Assembly: GCA_030348385.1 (NCBI GenBank)
Contig: JAUCFP010000006.1
Span: 3,272,501 to 3,336,500 of the forward strand
Direction: 5' to 3'
DNA from: Cytobacillus sp. NJ13
Lineage (GTDB): Bacteria; Bacillota; Bacilli; Bacillales; Cytobacillaceae
Length of the DNA stretch: 64,000 bases
Below the pieces are notes generated by a model. It had not been told where the DNA came from. It saw only the letters and a list, made by a program, of their open reading frames with translations, and ran no database searches. Shown one piece after another: positions 43,823 to 51,903 of the stretch; within the stretch, counting starts at the first letter, position 1; each line of letters begins with the position of its first letter. The position numbers and the translations under genes are program-made.

Positions 43823-45511
43823 ATGATCAATTTCAAAGCTATTTTCACAGCTCAGCTGGCTTCAGTGCTGAAAGGTCAGCTTTCTGAAGAAGCAATTGCA
43901 GACTTAATCGAAACGCCAAGGAATCCGGCACATGGCGATCTTGCTTTTCCCTGTTTTACACTTGCAAAAGCATTCAGGAAATCACCTGCCTTCATTGCTG
44001 AAGAGACAGCGTGCCTGATTCAGGGATCGCATATAGAAAAGACAGAGGCTGCTGGTCCTTACATTAATATCTTCTTTTCCAAAGAGTCAGCCAGTGCCGT
44101 CATAATGAAAAAAATCTTGAACGAAGGAAAAGAATATGGGCAGCTGAATGATGGCGCAGGCAAAACAGCCGTACTTGATTTCTCTTCGCCAAACATCGCA
44201 AAGCCCTTTTCCATGGGCCATTTGCGGTCTACGGTCATTGGAAACGCCCTCGGCAGCCTAGCCGAAAAATGCGGTTATACAGCGGTCAGAATTAACCACT
44301 TAGGCGATTGGGGCACACAATTCGGCAAGCTGATCACTGCTTATAAAAAGTGGGGCAGCCCGGAAAAAGTGAAGGAAAATCCAATAAAGGAACTCCTGAG
44401 CCTTTATGTACGCTTCCATGTAGAAGCAGAAGCTAACCCAGCCCTTGAAGATGAAGCGCGTTCCTGGTTCAAAGAGCTTGAAAACGGAAATGAGCAAGCT
44501 CAAGCACTCTGGAGCTGGTTTAGAGATGAATCATTGAAAGAATTCCAGCGGGTTTATGATATGCTTGGCATACATTTTGACTCATACAATGGCGAAGCTT
44601 TTTATAATGATAAAATGGAACCCGTCATAGTTGAGCTGATGGCAAAAGACCTGCTGGCTGTGTCTGATGGTGCAGAGGTGGTTCAGCTGCCTGATGAAGA
44701 CCTTCCTCCATGCCTGATAAAAAAATCCGACGGAGCGACTCTGTATGCAACACGGGATCTGGCTGCCGCTTTTTACAGAAAAGAAACCTATCAGTTTGAT
44801 CACTCCCTATACATTGTCGGTCAGGAACAGAGCATCCATTTCAGGCAGGTTAAAAACGTTATCAAAAAGATGGGCTATGAGTGGGCGGATAATATGACAC
44901 ATGTCCCGTTTGGCCTCTATTTAAAAGATGGAAAAAAGATGTCTACCCGGAAAGGCAGAGTCATCCTTCTTGAGGAGGTCCTGAATGAAGCAATCCTTCT
45001 CGCAAAGAATAATATTGAGGCTAAAAATCCCGGCTTGGAAAATAAAGATGAAGTCGCTGAAGCAGTCGGCATCGGGGCTATTCTGTTCCATGATCTGAAA
45101 AATGACCGCATGAATAATATTGATTTTTCACTTGAAGAAATGCTGACATTTGAAGGAGAAACAGGGCCTTATCTGCAATACACTAATGCCCGGGCCTATT
45201 CCCTGCTCCGCAAGGCAGACGACCTCCCATCTGCCGAAAATGGGCTATCTGATTTTTACAGCTGGGAAATTATCAAGCTGCTCTATCAGTATCCTGAAAA
45301 AATCAGACAGTCGTATATGCAGCTTTCCCCTTCTGTCCTGGCTAAATATTTGATTGATGTGGCTCAAGCCTTCAATAAATATTACGGACAGGTAAGAATA
45401 TTGGAGAAAGATAACGGCATCAAATCAAGGCTTGCCCTTGTCAAAGCAGTCACAATTGTTCTTTCCGACGGCATGCAAACGCTCGGCATGAAGGTGCCCC
45501 GTCAAATGTAA
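43823..45511 (+). CDS. argS: arginyl-tRNA synthetase
   Basis: 562-residue class I synthetase: N-terminal Add1 domain, HIGH-type motif in PFSMGHLRSTVIGN (about 130-143), KMSTRKGR, and a C-terminal DALR anticodon-binding domain (about 450-562). It charges tRNA-Arg. AGGAGGTG stands 5 nt before the ATG at 43823; a longer frame from 43745 runs through the terminator stem and is rejected. Controlled by the T-box leader. Confidence 0.97.
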   Translation: MINFKAIFTAQLASVLKGQLSEEAIADLIETPRNPAHGDLAFPCFTLAKAFRKSPAFIAEETACLIQGSHIEKTEAAGPYINIFFSKESASAVIMKKILNEGKEYGQLNDGAGKTAVLDFSSPNIAKPFSMGHLRSTVIGNALGSLAEKCGYTAVRINHLGDWGTQFGKLITAYKKWGSPEKVKENPIKELLSLYVRFHVEAEANPALEDEARSWFKELENGNEQAQALWSWFRDESLKEFQRVYDMLGIHFDSYNGEAFYNDKMEPVIVELMAKDLLAVSDGAEVVQLPDEDLPPCLIKKSDGATLYATRDLAAAFYRKETYQFDHSLYIVGQEQSIHFRQVKNVIKKMGYEWADNMTHVPFGLYLKDGKKMSTRKGRVILLEEVLNEAILLAKNNIEAKNPGLENKDEVAEAVGIGAILFHDLKNDRMNNIDFSLEEMLTFEGETGPYLQYTNARAYSLLRKADDLPSAENGLSDFYSWEIIKLLYQYPEKIRQSYMQLSPSVLAKYLIDVAQAFNKYYGQVRILEKDNGIKSRLALVKAVTIVLSDGMQTLGMKVPRQM

Positions 45512-45543
45512 AAGGAGAGGCCATTATGGTCTCTCCTTTTTTG
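45510..45543. terminator. bidirectional terminator between argS and tauE-like gene
   Basis: AAAGGAGAGGCC pairs with GGTCTCTCCTTT around a 5-nt loop and is flanked by a T-run on the plus strand. It overlaps the argS stop and the last codons of the convergent gene. Confidence 0.88.
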
Positions 45544-46408
45544 CCTTTGTGCGGGTATTTGCTTTCTGCATTTTCACAAGGCTTCTTACTAAAAATCCGC
45601 CGACAAAGATGGCCATCACCAGTAAGCCGGTATAATTCAAGTGTATTAATTTCAGAATCACACTTGCCACAGTAGCCATATATAAGGCTCCGAGCATATA
45701 GGTGATCTCTTCGTTTTCAAAATAGGAGGTAAGCTTCGCTCCAAATTGTGACCCAGCCAGGCCTCCTCCTACCAGGGAAATGCCAATCCAATAGTCAATG
45801 GATATGGTGGAAGCATAAGAAACAAAGCCTGCAGTGACGATCAGCAGAATAGCAAACAAGCTGGTTCCTACTGCTTTTTTCGGCATCATCCCTAAATAGG
45901 CAACCGATAAAGGCACCATAATAAAGCCCCCGCCCACACCTAATGTTGTAGAAACAAACCCTGCAAAAAATCCAATCAGCAACATTTTTACAATGGCCGG
46001 AGAATGTTCAGAAGGCTGACTGGCACCTGAGCCGGACTTTTTCCCTCTTTTTAACATACCTAAAGCAAAATAAGACAGCAGAATGATATAAAACAAAGGA
46101 ACTGCCCACATATCCCATCCCTTTTCCTCAAGAAACAGCACAAAGGGATGGGCGGCCTGAGTAGCTGCCATGCCGCTTAGTCCAAGAATCAGCCCTTGCT
46201 TAAGCCGTATATTCTTCATCCTGATATGAGCGAAGATGCCTGAAAGAGAGGTTCCAATTGAAAAAAGCAAACTCGTGGTGATTGCTTCTACCGGAGAAAA
46301 GCCAAACAGCATGAGTGTCGGAGTAAGAATGAATCCCCCCCCTACCCCAAAAAATCCAGAGAGCACACTAATAAGCGCTCCGAGCGTAATAAATAAGAAA
46401 TATTCCAT
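45524..46408 (-). CDS. TauE/SafE family sulfite/anion exporter
   Basis: 294-residue membrane protein with about eight to nine transmembrane helices and the duplicated family motif: FFGVGGGFILTPTLMLFGFSP near the N-terminus and STTLGVGGGFIMVPLSV in the second half. The family exports sulfite, sulfoacetate or similar anions, or takes up sulfur compounds; the substrate is unknown. The ATG at 46408 has GAGGA 8 nt upstream; an upstream in-frame start at 46423 overlaps that site. Confidence 0.9.
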   Translation of the reverse strand: MEYFLFITLGALISVLSGFFGVGGGFILTPTLMLFGFSPVEAITTSLLFSIGTSLSGIFAHIRMKNIRLKQGLILGLSGMAATQAAHPFVLFLEEKGWDMWAVPLFYIILLSYFALGMLKRGKKSGSGASQPSEHSPAIVKMLLIGFFAGFVSTTLGVGGGFIMVPLSVAYLGMMPKKAVGTSLFAILLIVTAGFVSYASTISIDYWIGISLVGGGLAGSQFGAKLTSYFENEEITYMLGALYMATVASVILKLIHLNYTGLLVMAIFVGGFLVRSLVKMQKANTRTKAKKERP

Positions 46409-46511
46409 GAAAAAAATCCTCACTAACCTGTATGTCTTGCCAATTGAGCGGCACTATACCACTTTACCATAATCAGCCAAGGTTATACTGTGGATTATGA
46501 ATTTACTTTAT

Positions 46512-46526
46512 TTATAATTATTATAA
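46512..46526 (+). promoter_or_regulatory. PerR box 1 of the mrgA/dps promoter
   Basis: TTATAATTATTATAA matches the PerR operator consensus TTATAATNATTATAA in all positions. It lies just upstream of the -35 box. Confidence 0.85.
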
Positions 46527-46533
46527 ATAAGTA

Positions 46534-46561
46534 TTGATTTTAATTTAATATTTGTTATAAT
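46534..46561 (+). promoter_or_regulatory. sigma-A promoter of mrgA/dps
   Basis: TTGATT, 16 nt and TATAAT. The -10 box lies inside the second PerR-like box. Confidence 0.65.
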
Positions 46562-46569
46562 AATTATAT
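46555..46569 (+). promoter_or_regulatory. PerR box 2 overlapping the -10 box
   Basis: TTATAATAATTATAT matches the PerR consensus at all but the last position and covers the -10 box, so a bound repressor would block RNA polymerase. Confidence 0.7.
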
Positions 46570-46593
46570 AAATGACATAGGGGGAATATAAAA

Positions 46594-47031
46594 ATGGAAA
46601 AATTACATGCAGCATTAAATGTACAAATCTCAAACTGGAGTGTTCTTTATACTAAATTGCACCGCTACCACTGGTTTGTAAAAGGCCCGCTTTTCTTTAC
46701 CCTTCATGAAAAGTTCGAAGAATTATATAATGAAGCAGCGGAAGTTGTGGATGAGGCAGCTGAACGCCTGCTTGCAATCGGCGGCTCACCAGCAGCGACA
46801 TTTAAGGAATTCTTAAACATCACAACTCTTGAAGAGTCCAATGGGGAAAAGAAAGCAGAAGACATGGTTGCCGCTCTTGCTTCCGATTATAGACATATTA
46901 AAGAACAATTAATTTCTTTAGCCCAGCTTGCTGAGGAGCAGGAAGATCAAGTGACAGGCGACTTTGCCATCGGTCTTATGGAAAAATTGGATACGCATAT
47001 TTGGATGTTAAATGCCTACTTAGGAGAATAA
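46594..47031 (+). CDS. mrgA: Dps/MrgA family ferritin-like DNA-protecting protein
   Basis: 145-residue four-helix ferritin-like protein. The ferroxidase residues of the intersubunit site are seen in KLHRYHWFVKG and HEKFEELYNEAAEVVDEAAERL. Dps-type dodecamers oxidise and store iron using peroxide and may coat DNA. It is closely similar to Bacillus subtilis MrgA, a PerR target, and the two PerR-type boxes upstream agree. GGGGG lies before the ATG. Single gene with its own terminator. Confidence 0.94.
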   Translation: MEKLHAALNVQISNWSVLYTKLHRYHWFVKGPLFFTLHEKFEELYNEAAEVVDEAAERLLAIGGSPAATFKEFLNITTLEESNGEKKAEDMVAALASDYRHIKEQLISLAQLAEEQEDQVTGDFAIGLMEKLDTHIWMLNAYLGE

Positions 47032-47046
47032 TCGATAATAAAGAAA

Positions 47047-47081
47047 GAGTCAGTGAGAAAAATCACTGGCTCTTATTTTTG
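47047..47081 (+). terminator. terminator of mrgA/dps
   Basis: AGAGTCAGTGA pairs with TCACTGGCTCT around a 6-nt loop and is followed by TATTTTTG. Confidence 0.88.
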
Positions 47082-47169
47082 TGCAGAAAAAGTCTTTCCC
47101 CTGAAGGCTCACTGAGATGTTATGATTGACCTGATTGCCTGATATCATCTTCAGAAAGGAGTATCCATA

Positions 47170-48063
47170 ATGGCAAACTTAAAATATTCTTTATTTATTT
47201 TTCTTGGCGCATGCAGTTATGGCATTCTGGCATCCATTGTAAAGCTCGGACTACAGGCCGGCCACTCTGTCCCTGAATTGACCGGAAGCCAATATTTATT
47301 TGGGCTCCTTTTGCTATTGCTTTCTTTCCCATTTATCAAAAGAACGAGAATCACCCTTAAACAAACAGCAGCTTTGTTATTGACCGGTGCTTCCTTAAGT
47401 TTAACAGGCATTCTGTATGGAATGAGCCTTGATCGGAATCCGGCCTCCATCGCTGTTGTTCTCTTATTTCAGTTCACCTGGATAGGGATTCTTTTAGAAG
47501 CCCTATATGAAAGAAAGATGCCCAGCAAAACAAAAATCATTTCTTCGATCTTGCTTATTATAGGAACTGTATTTGCAAGCAACCTGATGAATTCCGGGTC
47601 ACATCCTATTCAAGCTGATGGACTGATCTATGGCTTATTATCAGCGGTTACATTTGCCGTATTCATTTTTGCGAGCGGCAAGGCTGGAAAAGGAATTCCA
47701 ACCATCCAGAGGAGCATCTTCATCACATTTGGCGGACTTCTTTTGGTTGCAGCTGTTTCCGGCCCGGTCTTAATAAGCGGCGGCATTCAGCTTGAAGGCC
47801 TATGGAAATTCGGGCTGCTGATGGCATTGTTTGGCGCCATTTTCCCAATTGTATTCTTTGCAATCGGTTCACCCCATTTAGATTCAGGGCTTGCCACAAT
47901 TGTAGGTTCTGCCGAACTCCCGGCTGCTGTCGCTGCTGCCATGCTGATTCTTGGCGAAAGAATATCTGAAGCACAGACTTTTGGAATTGTGCTGATCCTG
48001 ATTGGAATCAGCATTCCGCAGTTCTCATTTAAAAAAGCAGCAAAGAATCGTTTTAGCACGTAA
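47170..48063 (+). CDS. EamA family (DMT superfamily) transporter
   Basis: 297-residue membrane protein with ten predicted transmembrane helices in two EamA halves (about 5-135 and 150-290). Members export amino acids or other metabolites; the substrate here is unknown. AAAGGAG is 8-9 nt before the ATG. The gene is followed by its own terminator and then by the second 52-bp array. Confidence 0.9.
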   Translation: MANLKYSLFIFLGACSYGILASIVKLGLQAGHSVPELTGSQYLFGLLLLLLSFPFIKRTRITLKQTAALLLTGASLSLTGILYGMSLDRNPASIAVVLLFQFTWIGILLEALYERKMPSKTKIISSILLIIGTVFASNLMNSGSHPIQADGLIYGLLSAVTFAVFIFASGKAGKGIPTIQRSIFITFGGLLLVAAVSGPVLISGGIQLEGLWKFGLLMALFGAIFPIVFFAIGSPHLDSGLATIVGSAELPAAVAAAMLILGERISEAQTFGIVLILIGISIPQFSFKKAAKNRFST

Positions 48064-48091
48064 GGAGTTTTACGGCAAAAATTATTTTCAG

Positions 48092-48127
48092 AAGACTTTG
48101 GAGATCCACTCCAAAGTCTTTTTTCTT
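48092..48127 (+). terminator. terminator of the EamA gene
   Basis: AGACTTTGGAG pairs with CTCCAAAGTCT around a 5-nt loop and is followed by TTTTTCTTT. Confidence 0.93.
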
Positions 48128-48145
48128 TAAAGGCTGTTGCATGGG

Positions 48146-48550
48146 TTCGGACTCTCTCCTGCGGATTTCTTCTTCTCCTGTCCGAAGTTGCACCAGGTTC
48201 GGACTCATTTGACCAGAATTCACCTCTTACTGTCCGAAGTTGCACCAGCTTCGGACTCTCTTGACCAGATTTCACCTCATACTGTCCGAAGTTGCACCGG
48301 GTTCGGACTCATTTGATCAGATTTCACCTCCTACTGTCCGAAGTTGCACCAGGTTCGGACTCTCTTGACCAGAATTCATCTTCCCCTGTCCGAAGTTGCA
48401 CCAGGTTCAGACTCTCTTGACCAGAATTCACCTCCTACTGTCCGAAGTTGCACCAGGTTCGGACTCTCTTGACCAGAATTCACCTCCTACTGTCCGAAGT
48501 TGCACCAGGTTCGGACTCTCTTGACCAGAATTCACCTCCTACTGTCCGAA
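48146..48550. repeat. 52-bp tandem array B (8 units)
   Basis: TTCGGAC (once TTCAGAC) starts at 48146, 48198, 48250, 48302, 48354, 48406, 48458 and 48510, and GTCCGAA at 48180, 48232, 48284, 48336, 48388, 48440, 48492 and 48544: strictly 52 bp apart. The layout is 7-bp arm, 27-nt spacer (TCTCTTGACCAGAATTCACC type), 7-bp arm, 11-nt spacer GTTGCACCAGG. The spacing is the same as in array A at 11776-12320, although the spacer sequences differ. It lies between the EamA terminator and the CmpX-like gene. Confidence 0.95.
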
Positions 48551-48676
48551 ATTAGCGCAGGGTTCTTTACGATATTCTCTTTCATAAAAGTCTATTTAAA
48601 GAAGACTGTTTACTCCTAAAAGCAGTGGGTATATGAAAGTATGCAATTCTACAAATTCTTTTAAGGAGTGACAATA

Positions 48677-50362
48677 TTGGACAATAATCGGTACTGGGGC
48701 GGATTTGATTACCTTTTGGCCAAACTGCCTGATTTATTATTAGCATTATTAGTATTATTAGTTGGATGGATTATTGCAAAAGCAATCGAAAAGGCCGTTT
48801 TAAAGGGTCTGCGCAAAACCAGCCTTGATGACAGAGTATTCCCCGATAAAGCAAATAGAAAATATTCTTCTGAAAAAATAATCAGCAAGATTATTTTTTA
48901 TCTGCTGTTAGTGTTCGTATTTATTCTGTTCTTCAATATTTTAGATCTCGATATTATTGCTGCACCGCTTGTGGGCATGTTCTCTTCCATAATGGCAGCA
49001 GTTCCGAGCATTTTAAAGGCAGCTCTAATTCTATTATTCGCATGGCTTATCGCCACTGGACTCAGCCTGCTGATCAGAAAAAGCGGCAAAACGCTCAAAG
49101 TTCATGAAAAGCTGAACAAATGGAATTTAACAGACAATAAAGAGCAGCCTGCCAATGTTATTGATAACCTAGCTAAAATTGTTTTCTACCTGACATTGCT
49201 GGTATTCCTGCCGGCTGTATTGGGAGCTCTAAACCTGAATGGAATCGCCGGACCGTTCACCGGCATGCTTGAAAGCATCCTGGCCTTTTTGCCTAAGCTT
49301 CTCGCAGCAGCCCTGATTTTATTTGTCGGCTGGTTTGTTGCGAAAATCGTCCGCGATATCGTAACGAATTTCCTGCAGGCTATTGGGAGTGAAAAACTGA
49401 CGGCAAGATTAGGCTTAAACCGATTGTTTGAAGGGACAAGCCTGGCATCTGTGATTGGCACAGTTGTGTTTGTTCTTATTCTAATTCCAACAGTCATTGC
49501 CGCTCTCGAGAGATTGGATATTGAAGGCATTTCAGGACCTGCTATTGCCATGCTGAATGATGTCCTGACGATGCTGCCGAATATTGCTGTAGCTATATTC
49601 TTCGTGCTGATTGGTGTTTGGCTCGGAAAATGGGTCCGCAAATTCGTCTCCAGTTTACTCGAGCGAATCGGATTGAATTCTTACTTCTCCGGTATGGGAT
49701 TAAACAAGTCTGCTGCAGCAGGCAATGGTTTAAGCTTCTCCCAGGTAATTGGCTATATTGCAGAAGTGATTATTGTCCTGTTGTTTGTGGTGCAGGCTCT
49801 TAATATCCTTGGACTTGACTTCCTGGTAACATTGGCGACAGGTGTAATTGCCTATCTTCCTCATGTGATTGCAGCTCTTGTCATTCTTGGTGTAGGTTTG
49901 TGGCTGGGCAGTCTGGTTAAGAAATTGCTGAGCACGGTTCTTCAAGGACCGCATTATAATTTCCTTGCCAATGTCGCTCAGGCAGCCATTATCGCGATTT
50001 CAGTCTTTATGGCACTTGATCAGCTTGGTCTTGCCGCTTCCATTGTCAATGCTGCGTTCATTCTGACGCTTGGTGCACTTGCACTGGCATTCGGCTTATC
50101 ATTTGGTCTGGGAGGGAAAGACTTTGCTGCCAAGTATCTTCAAAAGCTTGATCGGAAAATTGAAGAAACAACCATTAATAAAGATGCTGATACGAAAGCA
50201 GTGATTAAAAAGGCTATGCCGGAGATGAAACCAGGCTATGCCCCTGGCAGTGCTGATAAACCGATTAACCCAACAAGTCCGGATCCATCTATGAATCCGG
50301 CAAATGACCCGTTAAATCCGCGCAATAACCGGATGGATGAAAACAATGGGCCATTGAAATAA
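48677..50362 (+). CDS. CmpX-like mechanosensitive channel family membrane protein
   Basis: 561 residues. Repeated blocks, each with a conserved transmembrane helix of the type LLxALLILxVGWxxA followed by a hydrophilic linker and a second helix with PxxxxAxxxL, recur about five times along the chain. This is the CmpX/conserved-TM-helix layout found in some MscS-related proteins, including FGLSFGLGGKDFAAKYL near the end. A polar tail of about 60 residues rich in Pro and Asn closes the protein. The start is TTG at 48677, AAGGAG 8 nt upstream. Channel activity is inferred from family. Confidence 0.88.
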   Translation: MDNNRYWGGFDYLLAKLPDLLLALLVLLVGWIIAKAIEKAVLKGLRKTSLDDRVFPDKANRKYSSEKIISKIIFYLLLVFVFILFFNILDLDIIAAPLVGMFSSIMAAVPSILKAALILLFAWLIATGLSLLIRKSGKTLKVHEKLNKWNLTDNKEQPANVIDNLAKIVFYLTLLVFLPAVLGALNLNGIAGPFTGMLESILAFLPKLLAAALILFVGWFVAKIVRDIVTNFLQAIGSEKLTARLGLNRLFEGTSLASVIGTVVFVLILIPTVIAALERLDIEGISGPAIAMLNDVLTMLPNIAVAIFFVLIGVWLGKWVRKFVSSLLERIGLNSYFSGMGLNKSAAAGNGLSFSQVIGYIAEVIIVLLFVVQALNILGLDFLVTLATGVIAYLPHVIAALVILGVGLWLGSLVKKLLSTVLQGPHYNFLANVAQAAIIAISVFMALDQLGLAASIVNAAFILTLGALALAFGLSFGLGGKDFAAKYLQKLDRKIEETTINKDADTKAVIKKAMPEMKPGYAPGSADKPINPTSPDPSMNPANDPLNPRNNRMDENNGPLK

Positions 50363-50368
50363 TATTGG

Positions 50369-50400
50369 AAGCACGTCCCTTTGGGCGTGCTTTTTTATTT
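50369..50400 (+). terminator. terminator of the CmpX-like gene
   Basis: AAGCACGTCCC pairs with GGGCGTGCTT and is followed by TTTTTTATTT. Confidence 0.92.
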
Positions 50401-50484
50401 TCCAGGCTTTTTCTCTTCACAAAAACCTGCAATTTAAGTAAACTAATAATACCTATAAAACCAATGAGAAAGGTCGGAAAATAA

Positions 50485-50916
50485 TTGGCAAATACACCGG
50501 TTTCTATTCCCCGTCCGCTCGTAAGAACCAATCAATGGTCGATCGTATTAAGTGTTTTAGCTTCGTGGCTTACCGGAGAAGCATGGATTCTCGCCATTCC
50601 CCTCCTTTCAGGTATAATGGGCCTATTGTTCGGCTACAATCCCATTATGCGTACAGCAAAACATTTTCTAAGAAAAAATCCTGCTGATTACATTCCCGAA
50701 GACTGGGAGCAGCAGCAATTTAATCAAGTGATTGCCGTTGCCTGCCTGGCGCTTGGCCTAATCAGCTTTCTCCTGGGCTGGACAGCTGCAGGGTATGTTT
50801 TTACAGCTATGGTAGCTCTATCAGCATTTATTGCCATTCTGGGATTTTGCATAGGCTGTTTTATCCGCTTTCAGCTCAATCAATATAAATACCGAAAATC
50901 GTTAGATAAAGCTTAA
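50485..50916 (+). CDS. DUF4395 family membrane protein
   Basis: 143 residues with two transmembrane helix pairs (about 18-50 and 85-130) and a motif GYNPIMRTAKHF, typical of DUF4395. The function is unknown; in other genomes the family is sometimes next to thioredoxin-like genes. The start is a TTG with AAAGG about 11 nt upstream, and the only near ATG is out of use because its frame closes after six codons. Confidence 0.82.
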   Translation: MANTPVSIPRPLVRTNQWSIVLSVLASWLTGEAWILAIPLLSGIMGLLFGYNPIMRTAKHFLRKNPADYIPEDWEQQQFNQVIAVACLALGLISFLLGWTAAGYVFTAMVALSAFIAILGFCIGCFIRFQLNQYKYRKSLDKA

Positions 50917-50944
50917 GGCAGCCACCATGGCTGTCTTTTTCTTT
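50916..50944 (+). terminator. terminator of the DUF4395 gene
   Basis: GGCAGCC pairs with GGCTGTC around a short loop and is followed by TTTTTCTTTT. Confidence 0.85.
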
Positions 50945-51022
50945 TCCTTTTCCACCCAGCTAGTTTCAAAGGACTTTTTAAGGGGTACATATTTCATAAG
51001 TAAATCATTCTGAGGTGAAAAA

Positions 51023-51748
51023 ATGAAAACTGCCAGTAAGTTTCTTTTAACAAAAGAAGATATGACTAACCCCGAAATTGTGCCAGAGTGGGTTATTCAA
51101 GAATATAAAACATTTCATGATACGGTTACAGATAAAACCTTCCCGTGCTATTTTGGAATGACTGCTGAAATGCGCGGCGAATTGAGATATGCCTATATTA
51201 CACAGGAGGACTGGTCTAACCTGCCGGAAGCCCTCGAATCATTTATCGAGCTTTTTGACGCACCAAAACTGATTCGCCATGGACTGTTTGTATTTGTGGA
51301 GCCGGAAAAAGACGAAAAACCGCTTGAACATTACAGAGAATATTTCTGGAATATCCTGCAGTATTTGCATAAGGTTGATACAAAGCCTTGGCCGAAGGAT
51401 TATCCGACAGATCCTGACCATCATTTATGGGCATTTTCTTTTGCGGAGGAGCCATTCTTTGTGTTTGGAAATGCGCCTGCCTACAAGCAGAGAAAGACGA
51501 GGGATCTAGGCAGCAGCCTTGTGCTCGGTTTCCAGCCGCGCCGCATTTTTGAAGGCCTTGAAGGCACCTCTAAAGGCGGCATCATGTCCAGAGAAAAAGT
51601 AAGGGAACGGGTTGAAAAATGGGACGGCCTCCCTACCCATCCAAACATCAGCCACTATGGCGATCCCGAACACCGTGAGTGGAAACAATACTTTATCGGT
51701 GATGACATTAAACCAATCGAAGGGAAATGCCCTTTTCATCATAAATAA
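51023..51748 (+). CDS. YqcI/YcgG family protein
   Basis: 241-residue soluble protein of the YqcI/YcgG family, seen from FPCYFGMTAEMRGELRYAYI, WPKDYPTDPDHHLWAFSFAEEPFFVFG and the C-terminal GDDIKPIEGKCPFHHK with a Cys-Pro-Phe-His-His end. Bacillus subtilis has two members; their reaction is unknown to me. The C-terminal CPFHH and internal histidines look like metal ligands. GAGGTG lies 8 nt before the ATG. Confidence 0.88.
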   Translation: MKTASKFLLTKEDMTNPEIVPEWVIQEYKTFHDTVTDKTFPCYFGMTAEMRGELRYAYITQEDWSNLPEALESFIELFDAPKLIRHGLFVFVEPEKDEKPLEHYREYFWNILQYLHKVDTKPWPKDYPTDPDHHLWAFSFAEEPFFVFGNAPAYKQRKTRDLGSSLVLGFQPRRIFEGLEGTSKGGIMSREKVRERVEKWDGLPTHPNISHYGDPEHREWKQYFIGDDIKPIEGKCPFHHK

Positions 51749-51861
51749 TTTTGAAAGCACAGCGCCTTGCGCACGAATTATTTTGGAGGATCTTCCGCCT
51801 TCCGCTCCAATGAACTAAGCGGGTAAATCGGTGATCTGCCTGGCGTGCAAAAACTGCATAA

Positions 51862-51903
51862 ATAAATAAGGAGCCGTTCTTTGTAAACGGTTCCTTATTT
51901 ATG
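51862..51903. terminator. terminator at the end of the dpp-ykf operon
   Basis: AAATAAGGAGCCGTT pairs with AACGGTTCCTTATTT around a 7-nt loop. It overlaps the stop of the serine hydrolase gene on the minus strand and could also stop transcription from the yqcI side. Confidence 0.88.
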
